A stretch of DNA of 64,000 bases from Cytophagales bacterium (GCA_004293905.1 RDZE01000015.1:248001-312000), one strand, 5' to 3'; shown: positions 8,237 to 17,223, counted from the first letter of the stretch. Numbers and translations: made by a program. The notes: generated from the letters alone by a model not told the origin.

Positions 8237-9686
8237 CTCAAAACATTTACTCATAGGCTTATTGCTATGCTTGTTTATTTTCTATAAAGTATGGATTTTG
8301 CCCTATCAATCGTTGCCTTGGGTAGATGAAACTACTTTTGCAGATACCGCTTTGCACCTTAACCAAACAGGGCGTTTGGAAGTGAGCGTACTGAGTGGAG
8401 TAGCCGAACCGATGCTTCAGTATGGTTTTTTATACTTCTTTTTGGTTAGTTTGGTGTTCAATACGTTGGGTTTTGGCATTGGCTCATTCCGATTGGTTAC
8501 TTGTTTGGCTGCTATATTGTTTGTAGGTATTTGGCTACGTTTTTACCAAAGAACCCATACTTCCGCCCCCATCTCAAAGGCTTTAGTAGGCATTTTATTA
8601 CTTACTGACCCCTTTTTGTCTTTTACTTCAGGCGAAGGGCGTATGGAGTGGTTGGCAGTTGCACTCTACTGGGCTGGGTTGGGCTGTTTTTTTTTCTCAA
8701 AAAAATATTATTGGAGTCTTTTGTTCTTTCTTTTAGCACTATTGACTACGCCGCGCATCATTGTATTGCTTTTGCCTATTTTCTTTTTTATCTGCTGGAA
8801 GGTATACAAAGCACCTCAAAGTTGGGTGGTTTGGGGGATTGGGTTGCTTTTTGTAATGCTGGGTTTGTATAGTTGGATATGGTTTGCATTTGGCAGTTAT
8901 GAGGCGTTTTGGCAATATTATGCATCAAGGTATGCCATTAATGAAATTTCTTGGCGCAGTCGTTTGGGGGGCAATGGTTATGTACCTCCTCAAAGCCGTA
9001 TTCTAATTGGGCTGAGTATTTGCTTTTTAGCCCTGCAATTATTATTGTTAATTCTTAAAAAAGTACAATTACAGTTACAGCCATTTCATGGGTTAAGTAT
9101 TCTTTCATTAGTCATTTTTTATGTTGTATTATACGATTTCGGACCTTATTCGGCATTGGTATTAGGCTTTTGGTACTTGCTTTTATTAGTGCCATTCACC
9201 AATAAAATACCATTTTTACATTCATTATTTATTGGCTTGTTATTATTCCACAATCTATCTTATTTTAGCCTAAAACAAATACAAATATTGAGTTCTATGG
9301 CAGCAAAAGACCCTGAACAAGCTACTTTGTTTGTAAAAAAACATGTTCCCACAGGCAGTCGTGTAGTTGGTGAGCCTATATATTACTATGCCGTAAAACA
9401 AAGTGGTTCTGACTACCAATATACCAATATATATGGCGATTTGCGCATTACCGAATACCGACAGCGTACTGAATGGCAGTATGACTATTACATCGTTACG
9501 GAACAAGCGCGTTGGCGATATAGAGATACGGTCAATTACTATTTAGGGCAAGCAAAATTTGAGAAAGTAGCTGTGTTGTCATTCCAACGAAGTAGTTGGG
9601 CAAAATGGATTGATAGTTGGAATTTATTATCAACAGTTGATAAAGAGGGTTATTCAGCTACTTTATACAGAAGGCTCAAAGAGTAA
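8226..9686 (+). CDS. GT-C-like polytopic membrane glycosyltransferase (putative)
   Basis: 486 residues from the ATG at 8226; the longer open frame to 8157 would run deep inside the LytTR gene. It has about ten hydrophobic segments and a short loop after the first one containing WVDETTFAD, which resembles the acidic first-loop motif of GT-C transferases (GT39/GT83, ArnT-like) that use lipid-linked sugars. A soluble C-terminal part of roughly 130 residues follows. The donor and acceptor are unknown. It ends 8 bases from the convergent globin gene. The enzyme class is inference from topology and one motif. Confidence 0.6.
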   Translation: MKYNSKHLLIGLLLCLFIFYKVWILPYQSLPWVDETTFADTALHLNQTGRLEVSVLSGVAEPMLQYGFLYFFLVSLVFNTLGFGIGSFRLVTCLAAILFVGIWLRFYQRTHTSAPISKALVGILLLTDPFLSFTSGEGRMEWLAVALYWAGLGCFFFSKKYYWSLLFFLLALLTTPRIIVLLLPIFFFICWKVYKAPQSWVVWGIGLLFVMLGLYSWIWFAFGSYEAFWQYYASRYAINEISWRSRLGGNGYVPPQSRILIGLSICFLALQLLLLILKKVQLQLQPFHGLSILSLVIFYVVLYDFGPYSALVLGFWYLLLLVPFTNKIPFLHSLFIGLLLFHNLSYFSLKQIQILSSMAAKDPEQATLFVKKHVPTGSRVVGEPIYYYAVKQSGSDYQYTNIYGDLRITEYRQRTEWQYDYYIVTEQARWRYRDTVNYYLGQAKFEKVAVLSFQRSSWAKWIDSWNLLSTVDKEGYSATLYRRLKE

Positions 9687-9694
9687 TGTAGTGC

Positions 9695-10111
9695 TTAGGC
9701 TTCTTTCATGTTCTCTACCATTGCTTGTGCTACTGCATTGTAGATGGCTGTCCATGCTTCTTGCATTTCAGCGTTCCACATTTTTCTTTCTGTAAGAATG
9801 CTGCCTACCATTTTGACGAAGGCTTTGCCAAAAGACTCAAAATAATTTGCTTTTACACCATATCCCTTGTGTTTTTTAGAGAGGTATTTTATTTCATCTT
9901 TAATGTTCTCTATCCGATTAATTTTTGTGAATATAAGCGTAACTGCCATGATTAATTTTCTTTGTTGCTCTTTAGAATCGCCAGTAAAAAGGCTTTTTGT
10001 TTCAGGGGCAAGCGCGAAAAAATTTTCATAAAAAATTTGTCCTGCTTCACTTACATGGGCTACAACATCAACCCAAGAGTTTTTTACTAATGAAATTTGT
10101 TTGTCTGTCAT
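9695..10111 (-). CDS. Single-domain globin (paralogue 1)
   Basis: 138 residues from the ATG at 10111 (start MTDKQ), matching its neighbour at 10261-10677; the open frame further upstream crosses a promoter. It has the flavohaemoglobin-type globin pattern: Tyr in IFYENFF at the B10 position, a Gln-rich E-helix region, and the proximal His in KKHKGYG near residue 85. No reductase domain is present, so it is a single-domain (SDgb) globin likely to bind oxygen or nitric oxide. The two globins share most residues and are a tandem duplication. They lie just downstream of the cbb3 oxidase operon. Confidence 0.85.
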   Translation of the reverse strand: MTDKQISLVKNSWVDVVAHVSEAGQIFYENFFALAPETKSLFTGDSKEQQRKLIMAVTLIFTKINRIENIKDEIKYLSKKHKGYGVKANYFESFGKAFVKMVGSILTERKMWNAEMQEAWTAIYNAVAQAMVENMKEA

Positions 10112-10131
10112 GATTCTTTGTGTTTTTTTCA

Positions 10132-10164
10132 CAAAGATATAATCATTGTTTTTATTATCCCAAA
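10132..10164 (-). promoter_or_regulatory. Bacteroidota-type promoter for globin 1
   Basis: Read on the minus strand, TTTG at 10164-10161 and TATCTTTG at 10139-10132 are separated by 21 bases, matching the Bacteroidota consensus TTTG-N19-23-TAnnTTTG. Transcription would begin about 15 bases before the ATG at 10111. The fit supports the short start rather than the longer open frame. Confidence 0.55.
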
Positions 10165-10260
10165 TCATTTGATAGATAATTGAATATTGGTGATAAATAT
10201 AAATGATAAAATGACAAAAACATCAGATTTTTATGCTCTTGAGATAGATAAATAGAGTGC

Positions 10261-10677
10261 TTAGGCTTCTTTCATATTCTCTACCATTGCTTGTGCTACT
10301 GCATTGTAAACGGCTGTCCATGCTTCTTGCATTTCAGTATTCCATATTTTTCTTTCCGAAAGGATAGTACCTACCATTTTAATAAAGGCTTTTCCGAAGG
10401 GTACAAAGTAATCTGTTTTTACACCATATCCTTTGTGTCTTTTAGAAAGGTATTTTACTTCGTCTTTTATATTTTCCAAGTGGTTTACTTTAGTAAATAT
10501 AAGTGTGATAGCCATGATGAGCTTTTTTTGTTGTTCTTTGAGATCGCTCGTGAAAAGTGAACGCGCTTCGGGCGCAAGTACAAAGAAATTTTCATAGAAT
10601 ATTTGCCCTGCATCGCTTACATGGGCTACTATGTCTATCCATGAGTTTTTTACCAATAAAACTTGTTTGTCTGTCAT
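10261..10677 (-). CDS. Single-domain globin (paralogue 2)
   Basis: 138 residues, starting MTDKQ as in globin 1. The same globin landmarks are present: Tyr in IFYENFF, the Gln-rich E helix, and the proximal His in KRHKGYG. Most differences from globin 1 are conservative (for example Ile/Val and Lys/Arg), so this is a fairly old tandem duplicate under purifying constraint. Each copy has its own upstream region rather than sharing one transcript, because 149 bases with a promoter separate them. Gas binding is the family role; whether the copies differ in ligand or timing is unknown. Confidence 0.85.
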   Translation of the reverse strand: MTDKQVLLVKNSWIDIVAHVSDAGQIFYENFFVLAPEARSLFTSDLKEQQKKLIMAITLIFTKVNHLENIKDEVKYLSKRHKGYGVKTDYFVPFGKAFIKMVGTILSERKIWNTEMQEAWTAVYNAVAQAMVENMKEA

Positions 10678-10713
10678 ATTTTTTAATCTTTTTATCAATA
10701 GTGGAGTAATATA

Positions 10714-10748
10714 CAAATTTAAGAAAATTTTTTTTTCTCTCTAAACAA
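10714..10748 (-). promoter_or_regulatory. Probable promoter for globin 2
   Basis: On the minus strand TAAATTTG at 10721-10714 matches TAnnTTTG. A TTG at 10748-10746 lies 24 bases upstream, one more than the common spacing. A 14-base motif just further upstream (10765-10778) is shared with the region before globin 1. Confidence 0.4.
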
Positions 10749-10775
10749 TTTTATCAATGATTTTATATTGGCGAT

Positions 10776-10810
10776 AAAAAAAAGCTACCTCTAAAAGAAG
10801 TAACTTTTTT
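10776..10810 (-). terminator. Rho-independent-like terminator of the cbb3 oxidase operon
   Basis: An imperfect inverted repeat (10776-10792 against 10796-10810) flanked by A and T runs. In minus-strand RNA the two mismatches become G-U pairs, giving a 13-pair stem followed by a U run. It lies 26 bases past the ccoP stop codon, and on the minus strand it also separates the oxidase operon from globin 2. Confidence 0.65.
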
Positions 10811-10835
10811 ATCTGAATGATATAGTGTCAAATTT

Positions 10836-11693
10836 TTATTTTTCTTTCATTTTTTCGCCTTGTGGCTCTTTAGCATTGGGTGGGTTAGTACCTTGCAAAG
10901 TAATGATATAGCTCGATACATTTTGCATATCTTTGGCAGTAAGTTTTTTCTGCCAAGCAATCATCCCTTGTTTGGGTACGCCGTATTTTACTGTTTTAAA
11001 TACGTCATTGATAGTGCCACCGTGAATCCAATAAGCATCAGTAAGGTTCGGACCTGTACCACCTTCGCCTACTTGCCCATGACAAGTAGCACAGTTTTTA
11101 ACAAATAGGTCTTTCCCCGAATTGATAGAGGCATCGTCTTTAACCATTGTTACATTGGTTTCATTGAGGTTTGCCGCTACGGTTTTTTGGTATGCTTCTA
11201 TTTGTTTTTGAGCTTCGGCTACTTCTATGTTGTACTCTTCTGTGGAAAGCGGCGCAGATTCTAAGACGTGATAGTTAATCATATATACAATAGAGAATAC
11301 TACTGTGCCATAGAAAAGATAAAGCCACCAAGGGGGTAGATGGTTATCGAGCTCGTGGATGCCATCATAACTATGCTTGAACATAATCGTTTCTTCTTTT
11401 TCAAGAGGGATAGCATCAGTAAGCGAGCGGTCAACGCGTTGCCACCACATTCCTAATAGACTCTTTTCTGCACCTTTTTCTTCTTTAAGCAATACCAATT
11501 GAATGATGGTAGTTACTTGAAAAATGACTACAAGCATCAATATACAAACAAATACCAATAGAGATATTGCCGTCATGAGCAGCCAGTCATTGTTAGTGGC
11601 TGTGTTAGAGTTCGCTGTTGCAACTGCATTGTCTTGTGCCCAAGTAACCGAGCTAGTGAGCAATGCGAAGGTTGCTAAATAGATTTTTTTCAT
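10836..11693 (-). CDS. ccoP: cbb3-type cytochrome c oxidase subunit III (CcoP), monohaem form
   Basis: 285 residues. Two hydrophobic segments lie near 38-66 and 122-145, with the FixP_N signature (HELDNHLPPWW at about 113-123) before the second. A single cytochrome c motif CATCH is at 201-205, with a likely axial Met in KQGMIAW. Typical proteobacterial CcoP carries two haem c motifs; this one has one. CcoP passes electrons to CcoO and the CcoN binuclear centre in the cytoplasmic membrane. Its ATG overlaps the ccoQ stop as ATGA. Confidence 0.9.
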   Translation of the reverse strand: MKKIYLATFALLTSSVTWAQDNAVATANSNTATNNDWLLMTAISLLVFVCILMLVVIFQVTTIIQLVLLKEEKGAEKSLLGMWWQRVDRSLTDAIPLEKEETIMFKHSYDGIHELDNHLPPWWLYLFYGTVVFSIVYMINYHVLESAPLSTEEYNIEVAEAQKQIEAYQKTVAANLNETNVTMVKDDASINSGKDLFVKNCATCHGQVGEGGTGPNLTDAYWIHGGTINDVFKTVKYGVPKQGMIAWQKKLTAKDMQNVSSYIITLQGTNPPNAKEPQGEKMKEK

Positions 11694-11893
11694 ATATCAC
11701 CTTCCTTTTGTTTAGTTTCTGTACTTGAAGTATTAGCCTCTTCAAGTGGTATATTTTTCATCATTTGAATGTGCCCTTTGGTCATCAGTTTTACCCAAAT
11801 AAGTAACAACATAAAGAATCCAAAGAATACTAATAGTGAGAAAATAGGGTACATTTCTACGTTGTCTATTCGCTCGAAATAGTGTTTAAACAT
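11690..11893 (-). CDS. ccoQ: cbb3 oxidase small subunit CcoQ/FixQ-like
   Basis: 67 residues with one membrane segment (about 14-38) and a polar, Glu/Thr-rich tail. Size, topology and position between the fused ccoNO and ccoP fit CcoQ, which stabilises CcoP in the complex. Sequence conservation in this family is low, so the call rests mainly on context. The start is 13 bases after ccoNO and the stop overlaps ccoP by 4 bases. Confidence 0.75.
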   Translation of the reverse strand: MFKHYFERIDNVEMYPIFSLLVFFGFFMLLLIWVKLMTKGHIQMMKNIPLEEANTSSTETKQKEGDI

Positions 11894-11906
11894 AATACTT
11901 TAAAGT

Positions 11907-14042
11907 TTAGGGTTGGTTAGTAGCTATTTCGTCTTTTACTTTGATGTCTGTGCCCAATCTTTGTAAGTAAGCAATCAAGGCAATGATTTCTTTGTCTTTG
12001 TCTGCATTGATTTTTGCTTCTTTTTTCAGATTGGCTACTATGCGACTTGCTTGTTTTTCGGTTTCTTCTGCTACGGAGGCTTCAAAATTATCGGGGTAAG
12101 GCACTCCTAAAGTACGCATTGCTGTTATTTTGGCTTTGATACCTTCTTTGTCGTAGTTGCTTTCGTATAGCCATCCATAAGCAGGCATAATAGAGTTAGG
12201 CGACATAGAGGTAGGGTCAAGCATGTGATAGTAGTGCCAGCTATCGTTTCTTAAGCCACCTTCGCGGTGCAAATCAGGACCTGTTCTTTTAGAGCCCCAT
12301 AGGAAAGGGTGGTCATACACAAACTCACCTGCTTTGGAGTATTCGCCGTAGCGTTCGGTTTCAGAACGGAATGGGCGTACCATTTGAGAGTGGCAGTTTA
12401 CGCAACCCTCGCGTATGTAGATGTCTCTTCCTTCTAATTCTAAGGGGGTATAGGGTTTTACGGCAGCTATAGTAGGCACGTTCGATTTGATAAGGAAAGT
12501 GGGTACCATTTCCACAATTCCGCCTATAAGAACGGCAATGAGTGTTAATACAGTGAAAAGGGTAGCTCTGCGTTCCAATACGGCATGCCAGCCTGTTGAG
12601 TGTATAGGGGTTGCTTCCATAGGAGGTGCTTCGGCACTTTCGTTGGGTAAAAACTTGCCTTGTGCGGCTGTTTTGATGAGGTTATAGCTCATAATGAATA
12701 CACCTACAAGATACAACAAGCCCCCTAATGCGCGAAGCATATACATTGGTAGTATTTGCGTTACGGTTTCGAGGAAGTTGCTATATTGTAATAAACCTTC
12801 GGGCGTAAATTGTTTCCACATCATACTTTGTACAAAGCCACCTACATAGAGGGGTAATGCATAGATAATGATACCCAATGTACCTAACCAAAAGTGTAAA
12901 TTGGCTAATTTAACAGAAAACAGTTTGGTTTGCCACATACGAGGCACTAACCAATAGAACATACCAAAAATGAGGAAACCATTCCAACCTAAGCCACCAA
13001 TGTGTACGTGTGCTATAATCCAGTCAGTAAAGTGCGCAATGGCATTTACATTTTTCAATGAAAGCATCGGACCTTCAAAAGTAGACATACCATAAGCAGT
13101 TACGGCTACTACCATAAATTTAAGAATAGGGTCTTCGCGCACTCTATCCCAAGCACCGCGCAAAGTAAGCAATCCATTGAGCATACCTCCCCAAGAAGGG
13201 GCAATGAGCATAATGGAGAATACTGTACCTAAACTTTGTGCCCAATCGGGCAATGAAGTATAGAGAAGGTGGTGAGGACCTGCCCATATATAAATGAAGA
13301 CGAGTGTCCAGAAGTGGATAATGGAGAGTTTGTAAGAGTATACAGGACGGTTAGCTGCTTTAGGTAGAAAATAATACATCAAACCTAAATAAGGAGTTGT
13401 AAGGAAAAATGCTACTGCATTGTGTCCATACCACCATTGTACTAAAGCATCTTGCACACCCGCGTACACATAGTAGCTTTTGAATAAGCTAATAGGTAAT
13501 TCAAATGAATTAACTACGTGCAATACGGCTACAGTAACAAAAGTGGCAATGTAAAACCATATTGCTACATACATGTGTCGCTCGCGGCGTTTGAGGATAG
13601 TACCTATCATGTTGATACCAAACACCACCCAGATTAGTGTGATGGCAATATCAATAGGCCACTCAAGCTCAGCGTATTCGTGTCCTGTTGAGATGCCTAA
13701 CGGCAAAGAGATAGCGGCTGCCAGAATGATGAGTTGCCAGCCCCAAAAATGGATAGAACTCAATGCATCACTGAACATTCTCGCTTTGAGAAGACGCTGC
13801 ATTGAGTAGTACACCCCCGCAAACATTGCATTTCCTACGAAAGCAAAAATGACAGCGTTGGTATGCAAGGGGCGAATCCGCCCAAAACTTGTGTAGGGAA
13901 TGCCAAAATTCAGTGCGGGGTAAAACAACTGAATAGCAATCAGTAAGCCTACTGTCATACCTACGATGCCAAAAATAACAGAGGCAATCATGAACAATCG
14001 CACTATCCTGTTATCGTATTCGAATTTTTCAACTTGGCTCAT
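11907..14042 (-). CDS. ccoNO: Fused cbb3 oxidase subunits I and II (CcoN-CcoO)
   Basis: 711 residues from the ATG at 14042 (MSQVEKFEYDN). The frame opens earlier at a TTG (14084), but that codon lies inside a promoter element, so it was rejected. About 1-470 is CcoN, a multi-span haem-copper subunit with conserved His segments (RIRPLHTNAV, GHNAVAF, HIGGLGWNG). After a linker and one membrane span near 505-530, the CcoO part follows with a haem c motif CVNCHSQMVRPF. The complex reduces oxygen with high affinity under microaerobic conditions. The fusion is a known Bacteroidota arrangement. Confidence 0.92.
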   Translation of the reverse strand: MSQVEKFEYDNRIVRLFMIASVIFGIVGMTVGLLIAIQLFYPALNFGIPYTSFGRIRPLHTNAVIFAFVGNAMFAGVYYSMQRLLKARMFSDALSSIHFWGWQLIILAAAISLPLGISTGHEYAELEWPIDIAITLIWVVFGINMIGTILKRRERHMYVAIWFYIATFVTVAVLHVVNSFELPISLFKSYYVYAGVQDALVQWWYGHNAVAFFLTTPYLGLMYYFLPKAANRPVYSYKLSIIHFWTLVFIYIWAGPHHLLYTSLPDWAQSLGTVFSIMLIAPSWGGMLNGLLTLRGAWDRVREDPILKFMVVAVTAYGMSTFEGPMLSLKNVNAIAHFTDWIIAHVHIGGLGWNGFLIFGMFYWLVPRMWQTKLFSVKLANLHFWLGTLGIIIYALPLYVGGFVQSMMWKQFTPEGLLQYSNFLETVTQILPMYMLRALGGLLYLVGVFIMSYNLIKTAAQGKFLPNESAEAPPMEATPIHSTGWHAVLERRATLFTVLTLIAVLIGGIVEMVPTFLIKSNVPTIAAVKPYTPLELEGRDIYIREGCVNCHSQMVRPFRSETERYGEYSKAGEFVYDHPFLWGSKRTGPDLHREGGLRNDSWHYYHMLDPTSMSPNSIMPAYGWLYESNYDKEGIKAKITAMRTLGVPYPDNFEASVAEETEKQASRIVANLKKEAKINADKDKEIIALIAYLQRLGTDIKVKDEIATNQP

Positions 14043-14081
14043 ATCTTTATGAATATCTTCGGTTTTTGAATAAATCTTTCT

Positions 14082-14147
14082 CAAAGGTATGGAAAGGTAC
14101 TTCTATCACGAATGATATACATTAGTGTAAAAACTGACATTTGTCAA
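14082..14147 (-). promoter_or_regulatory. Candidate FNR/CRP-type box and -7 element upstream of ccoNO
   Basis: On the minus strand the palindrome TTGACAAATGTCAG occupies 14147-14134, close to the FNR/ANR/DNR consensus TTGAT-N4-ATCAA in both arms and spacing. TACCTTTG at 14089-14082 matches the Bacteroidota -7 element, with no good -33 element. If transcription starts near 14077, the box is centred at about -63, a spacing typical of class I activation. This fits oxygen-responsive control of a cbb3 oxidase. It is an inference from sequence only. Confidence 0.45.
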
Positions 14148-14176
14148 TTTTTAAGATGAGTATTGAAAAATTTGTG

Positions 14177-15253
14177 TTATTTTGGTATTCGCCAATACAT
14201 AAAGTATCCGATGAGGCAAAAAATAATATTGGGCAACCAAGCGGCTAACAGTGGAGGCATATCGCCTGCTTTGCCTACTCCTCTGCTTAGGATAATGAAA
14301 AGCACATAAACAAATGCCAATATAAACCCAAATGCGATTTGTAGCCCTGCTCCTTCACGCGTTTTTCGGGCTGAAACAATCACGCCAATAATTGTTAATA
14401 TTATGATAGCAAAAGGATAAGTAAAACGTTCATAACGTTCAATGAGATAGGTTTCTAAATCTTCTGCCCCTCTGATTTGTAACTTTTCGATGTGTTCATT
14501 GAGTTCGGGCAAGGTGAGTTGCTCATTGAGCATATATTGACTTTCAAAATCTTTGGGTTTTATGTTAAGTGTAGTGTCTTTAGCTTTGAAATATTCTATA
14601 GTTTCTTTATCTCCCTCAATAGTCCGCACCTTAAAATCGGGTAGTTTCCATTTGCCAATAGCTCTATCCCAAATAATATGAGGGGCATCTAATTTTTGTT
14701 TCAGCAAGAGCCCGTCTATAGTTTCTATGCAAAAGCGGTATCCTACGTGGTTGATATTGTCGTAGCTTTCTAAGTATATATATTGAGTAAGTCCCGTTTT
14801 GATGTGTACATTCCTTTTGTTAAAATAAAATTTATCTTTAATATAAGTATTCTCAAAGTGAATGCGTACTTTATTGGCATTAGGAATGACCCAATTGATA
14901 AGAAAAAATACAATCAAGCCTAAAAAAGAAGAACCTATCAAATAAGGCACGAGTATTCTTTTAAGACTTACGCCACTGCTCACAATGGCAACAATTTCAG
15001 TATGAGTAGCCAATCGTGCTGTAACAAAAACCGCACTGATAAAAACAATGATTGGGCTCAGCATATTGGCATAGTAAGGTATAAAATTGAGGTAGTATTC
15101 AGTCGCAATTTGCCAAGCAGTTCGGTTCATGCGGTTGAAATCTTCTATCTTCTCGGTCATGTCAATAATTACTAATACTGCCGAAAGTAGAAATACTACA
15201 AATACAAAAGTAGTAAGGTATTTTTTTAGAATGTAGAGGTCTAGAATTTTCAT
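14177..15253 (-). CDS. LptF/LptG-family lipopolysaccharide export permease
   Basis: 358 residues. Three membrane segments at the N-terminus (about 12-35, 50-78, 98-122), a periplasmic beta-rich domain (about 130-265), and three more segments at the C-terminus (about 272-355) give the YjgP/YjgQ topology. The ARLATHTEIVAIVSSGVS segment near 78-95 is the cytoplasmic coupling region that meets the LptB ATPase. It would help extract LPS from the inner membrane. Whether it is the LptF or LptG member cannot be settled without comparison. Confidence 0.9.
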   Translation of the reverse strand: MKILDLYILKKYLTTFVFVVFLLSAVLVIIDMTEKIEDFNRMNRTAWQIATEYYLNFIPYYANMLSPIIVFISAVFVTARLATHTEIVAIVSSGVSLKRILVPYLIGSSFLGLIVFFLINWVIPNANKVRIHFENTYIKDKFYFNKRNVHIKTGLTQYIYLESYDNINHVGYRFCIETIDGLLLKQKLDAPHIIWDRAIGKWKLPDFKVRTIEGDKETIEYFKAKDTTLNIKPKDFESQYMLNEQLTLPELNEHIEKLQIRGAEDLETYLIERYERFTYPFAIIILTIIGVIVSARKTREGAGLQIAFGFILAFVYVLFIILSRGVGKAGDMPPLLAAWLPNIIFCLIGYFMYWRIPK

Positions 15254-15280
15254 GCTACAAAAATACGATTTTTTGTACTT

Positions 15281-15637
15281 TTAAGCATAAATAGGTCGGG
15301 AATAAATATAGGTCGATAAGATATTTTCTAAATCGAGCATGGCTTGTGTGCCTGCTATAAGTTCTTTGAGCCATACTAATTCGGCAAGACTCAGTACCCA
15401 GCATACTTCTATAGTAGGGAGGTGTAAAATAAACAGTTCACTTCCTTTTTCTTCGTCTAAAAAACAGGCTTTGAGGTCAATGGCTTTGATATGTTTTGAA
15501 AAGAATAAAAAATTGCGCGTGTTTAATAGCAGACTATTATTGCGAAAAGTGATTGAAAACTCATTTTTTCCTTCCAATTGTTTGATAGCTCCCTGTGTGG
15601 TTTGGAAGATTTCTTTTTCAGGTGTGGTAAATTTCAT
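15281..15637 (-). CDS. Hypothetical protein, 118 residues
   Basis: Start placed at the ATG at 15637; the two upstream codons rely on a TTG. The protein is soluble, with a beta-rich first two-thirds (alternating hydrophobic strands around residues 25-80) and a helical end (about 80-105). It may be a small regulatory or PilZ/STAS-size domain, but no motif is recognised and no function is assigned. It is 27 bases upstream of the LptF/G gene on the same strand. Confidence 0.55.
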   Translation of the reverse strand: MKFTTPEKEIFQTTQGAIKQLEGKNEFSITFRNNSLLLNTRNFLFFSKHIKAIDLKACFLDEEKGSELFILHLPTIEVCWVLSLAELVWLKELIAGTQAMLDLENILSTYIYSRPIYA

Positions 15638-15733
15638 AAGCAAGGCGACCTAAAGAAATGGTATTTTGTAATACTGAATTGCGAAGGTAGCTCTTATTTA
15701 TAATTAATCCAAATAAATTCCTATATTTTTACC

Positions 15734-17101
15734 TCAAAAAAATGTTTTCAGCGCGGTGGCTCTTGTAATGGCTATTTTGGCGAATGATTTGGCTAACTCA
15801 CTTCGCAAATAAGGTGGGCAGGTAGCAAGAAAATCTTCATAGGAAATCTCTTTTGCAAAGAGTTTTTTGATGTCATCGAGCATTGCTACAATGCCTTCTG
15901 TACCTAAAAATTGGTAAATATAGGCGGCTATAGGTGAACTTTTAATTTCAAGCCCTGTATCTCCTACTCTCCCTTCTACTAATAATTTGAGCACTTTAGG
16001 ATTGATTTCTCTGATTTGCGCACTTTCGAGGGGTGTGAGAAAATATTCTGCGCGTTCGGTTTGTGGGCTTGTTTCTGTCTTCATCATCCCTATTAGCATA
16101 GACATTGGCGCATCTCCTCCTGTGGCAAAGGCAAACGCTTCTAATAAAGTAGCGAAACAAAGTTTTGTAGCCAAATACTCTCTTGCGATGGCTACGTTTT
16201 TTTGTGCTTGGTGCGTAAGCCTTGCATATACTACCGATTTGGGTACGTTTTGGAATCGGTGAAATATATTGGCTGTTTGTAAATAACGCAAAAAGCCTTC
16301 TGTTTTCATGAGTCCTTCTCTGTATTTTACAACCGAGTAGGCATGGTTCTCTAAATCGTTCAGTGCTACGTTGCCTTCATAGATAAGTCGCCAAGTGTTT
16401 TCGAGAAAATAGCCTGTGTTTTCGGAAGCAAAGTTGGCTACATCTTCATTGGCTACATCTACAGAAAGGTGTACTGCTTGTATAATCTCATCTTTTGATA
16501 CTTGAGGCGCGTGAGCATCTGCCCATTGTTCGAGGCGTTGCGCCATGTGGTCAAAAGAAGAAAAACCTGACTCATCGAAACCTCTAAAAGGAATGGTAGC
16601 CTCTATACAAGTGGCAATGGGAATGAGTTGGTTGATAGAAAAAAACGGAGCTAAAGTATCCATCGCTACAATAGTGCTGAGTAGTTCGTTCATTCCGCCA
16701 AATACATTGAGCACTTGCCCCCCTTTAAAGCCATAAGTTGCCAATAACATATTCCACCATAAAGGTGCATTGGGCACTTCTGTATGAATAAGGGCTTGGT
16801 TTTGGGGTTGTACAGTAATATAAGGAGCTAATTGTTGGGCTACATTGGGCGAAAAACCTTCATCTACTTGGTAGTAAACCACATCATGAAATAAGCCCGC
16901 CAATACTTGATAAGGACTCTGCAAAGACTCGCAAACATCAAATACGTGATTGAGCGTGTGAAACTTTCGCCTTGTGCCTACCATACAGCCATAAATTAAA
17001 ATGGCTATTTCCTCCAAATCTTTGTCGTCTATGGTTACTTGAAGTTGTTCAAAACAACGGCGAAGTTCTAAAATCAAGAATGTAATAGGTGCTTTTTTCA
17101 T
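15734..17101 (-). CDS. HD-domain-like protein of unknown function
   Basis: 455 residues, soluble and mostly helical. Residues 47-75 contain a split HD signature: His in KFHTLNHV, then the pair HD in AGLFHDVVYY, the arrangement of metal-dependent phosphohydrolases. The rest (about 110-455) is a helical region with no recognised motif. Similar multi-hundred-residue HD-like proteins occur in cyanobacteria and Bacteroidota with no known substrate. It stands alone on the minus strand, divergent from the sugar epimerase. The catalytic assignment is inference. Confidence 0.55.
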   Translation of the reverse strand: MKKAPITFLILELRRCFEQLQVTIDDKDLEEIAILIYGCMVGTRRKFHTLNHVFDVCESLQSPYQVLAGLFHDVVYYQVDEGFSPNVAQQLAPYITVQPQNQALIHTEVPNAPLWWNMLLATYGFKGGQVLNVFGGMNELLSTIVAMDTLAPFFSINQLIPIATCIEATIPFRGFDESGFSSFDHMAQRLEQWADAHAPQVSKDEIIQAVHLSVDVANEDVANFASENTGYFLENTWRLIYEGNVALNDLENHAYSVVKYREGLMKTEGFLRYLQTANIFHRFQNVPKSVVYARLTHQAQKNVAIAREYLATKLCFATLLEAFAFATGGDAPMSMLIGMMKTETSPQTERAEYFLTPLESAQIREINPKVLKLLVEGRVGDTGLEIKSSPIAAYIYQFLGTEGIVAMLDDIKKLFAKEISYEDFLATCPPYLRSELAKSFAKIAITRATALKTFF

Positions 17102-17189
17102 GAGAAAGCGCGGAAAATATGAAACTTAATCTATCAAATTTAATTCCTAAAATCCACAATTACAAAAACTACACAAAACTTTTTAGATG

Positions 17190-17223
17190 TTGTCAATATA
17201 ATTAAAAAAAAGAGTTAGTTTTG
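17190..17223 (+). promoter_or_regulatory. Promoter of the sugar epimerase gene
   Basis: TTG at 17190-17192 and TAGTTTTG at 17216-17223 are separated by 23 bases, within the range for Bacteroidota promoters. The -7 element ends 14 bases before the ATG at 17238, implying a very short leader. Confidence 0.45.

Noticed and set aside
14043-14084. An upstream TTG extension of ccoNO
   Set aside because: The codon sits in the promoter -7 element, and the ATG at 14042 gives the usual CcoN N-terminus.
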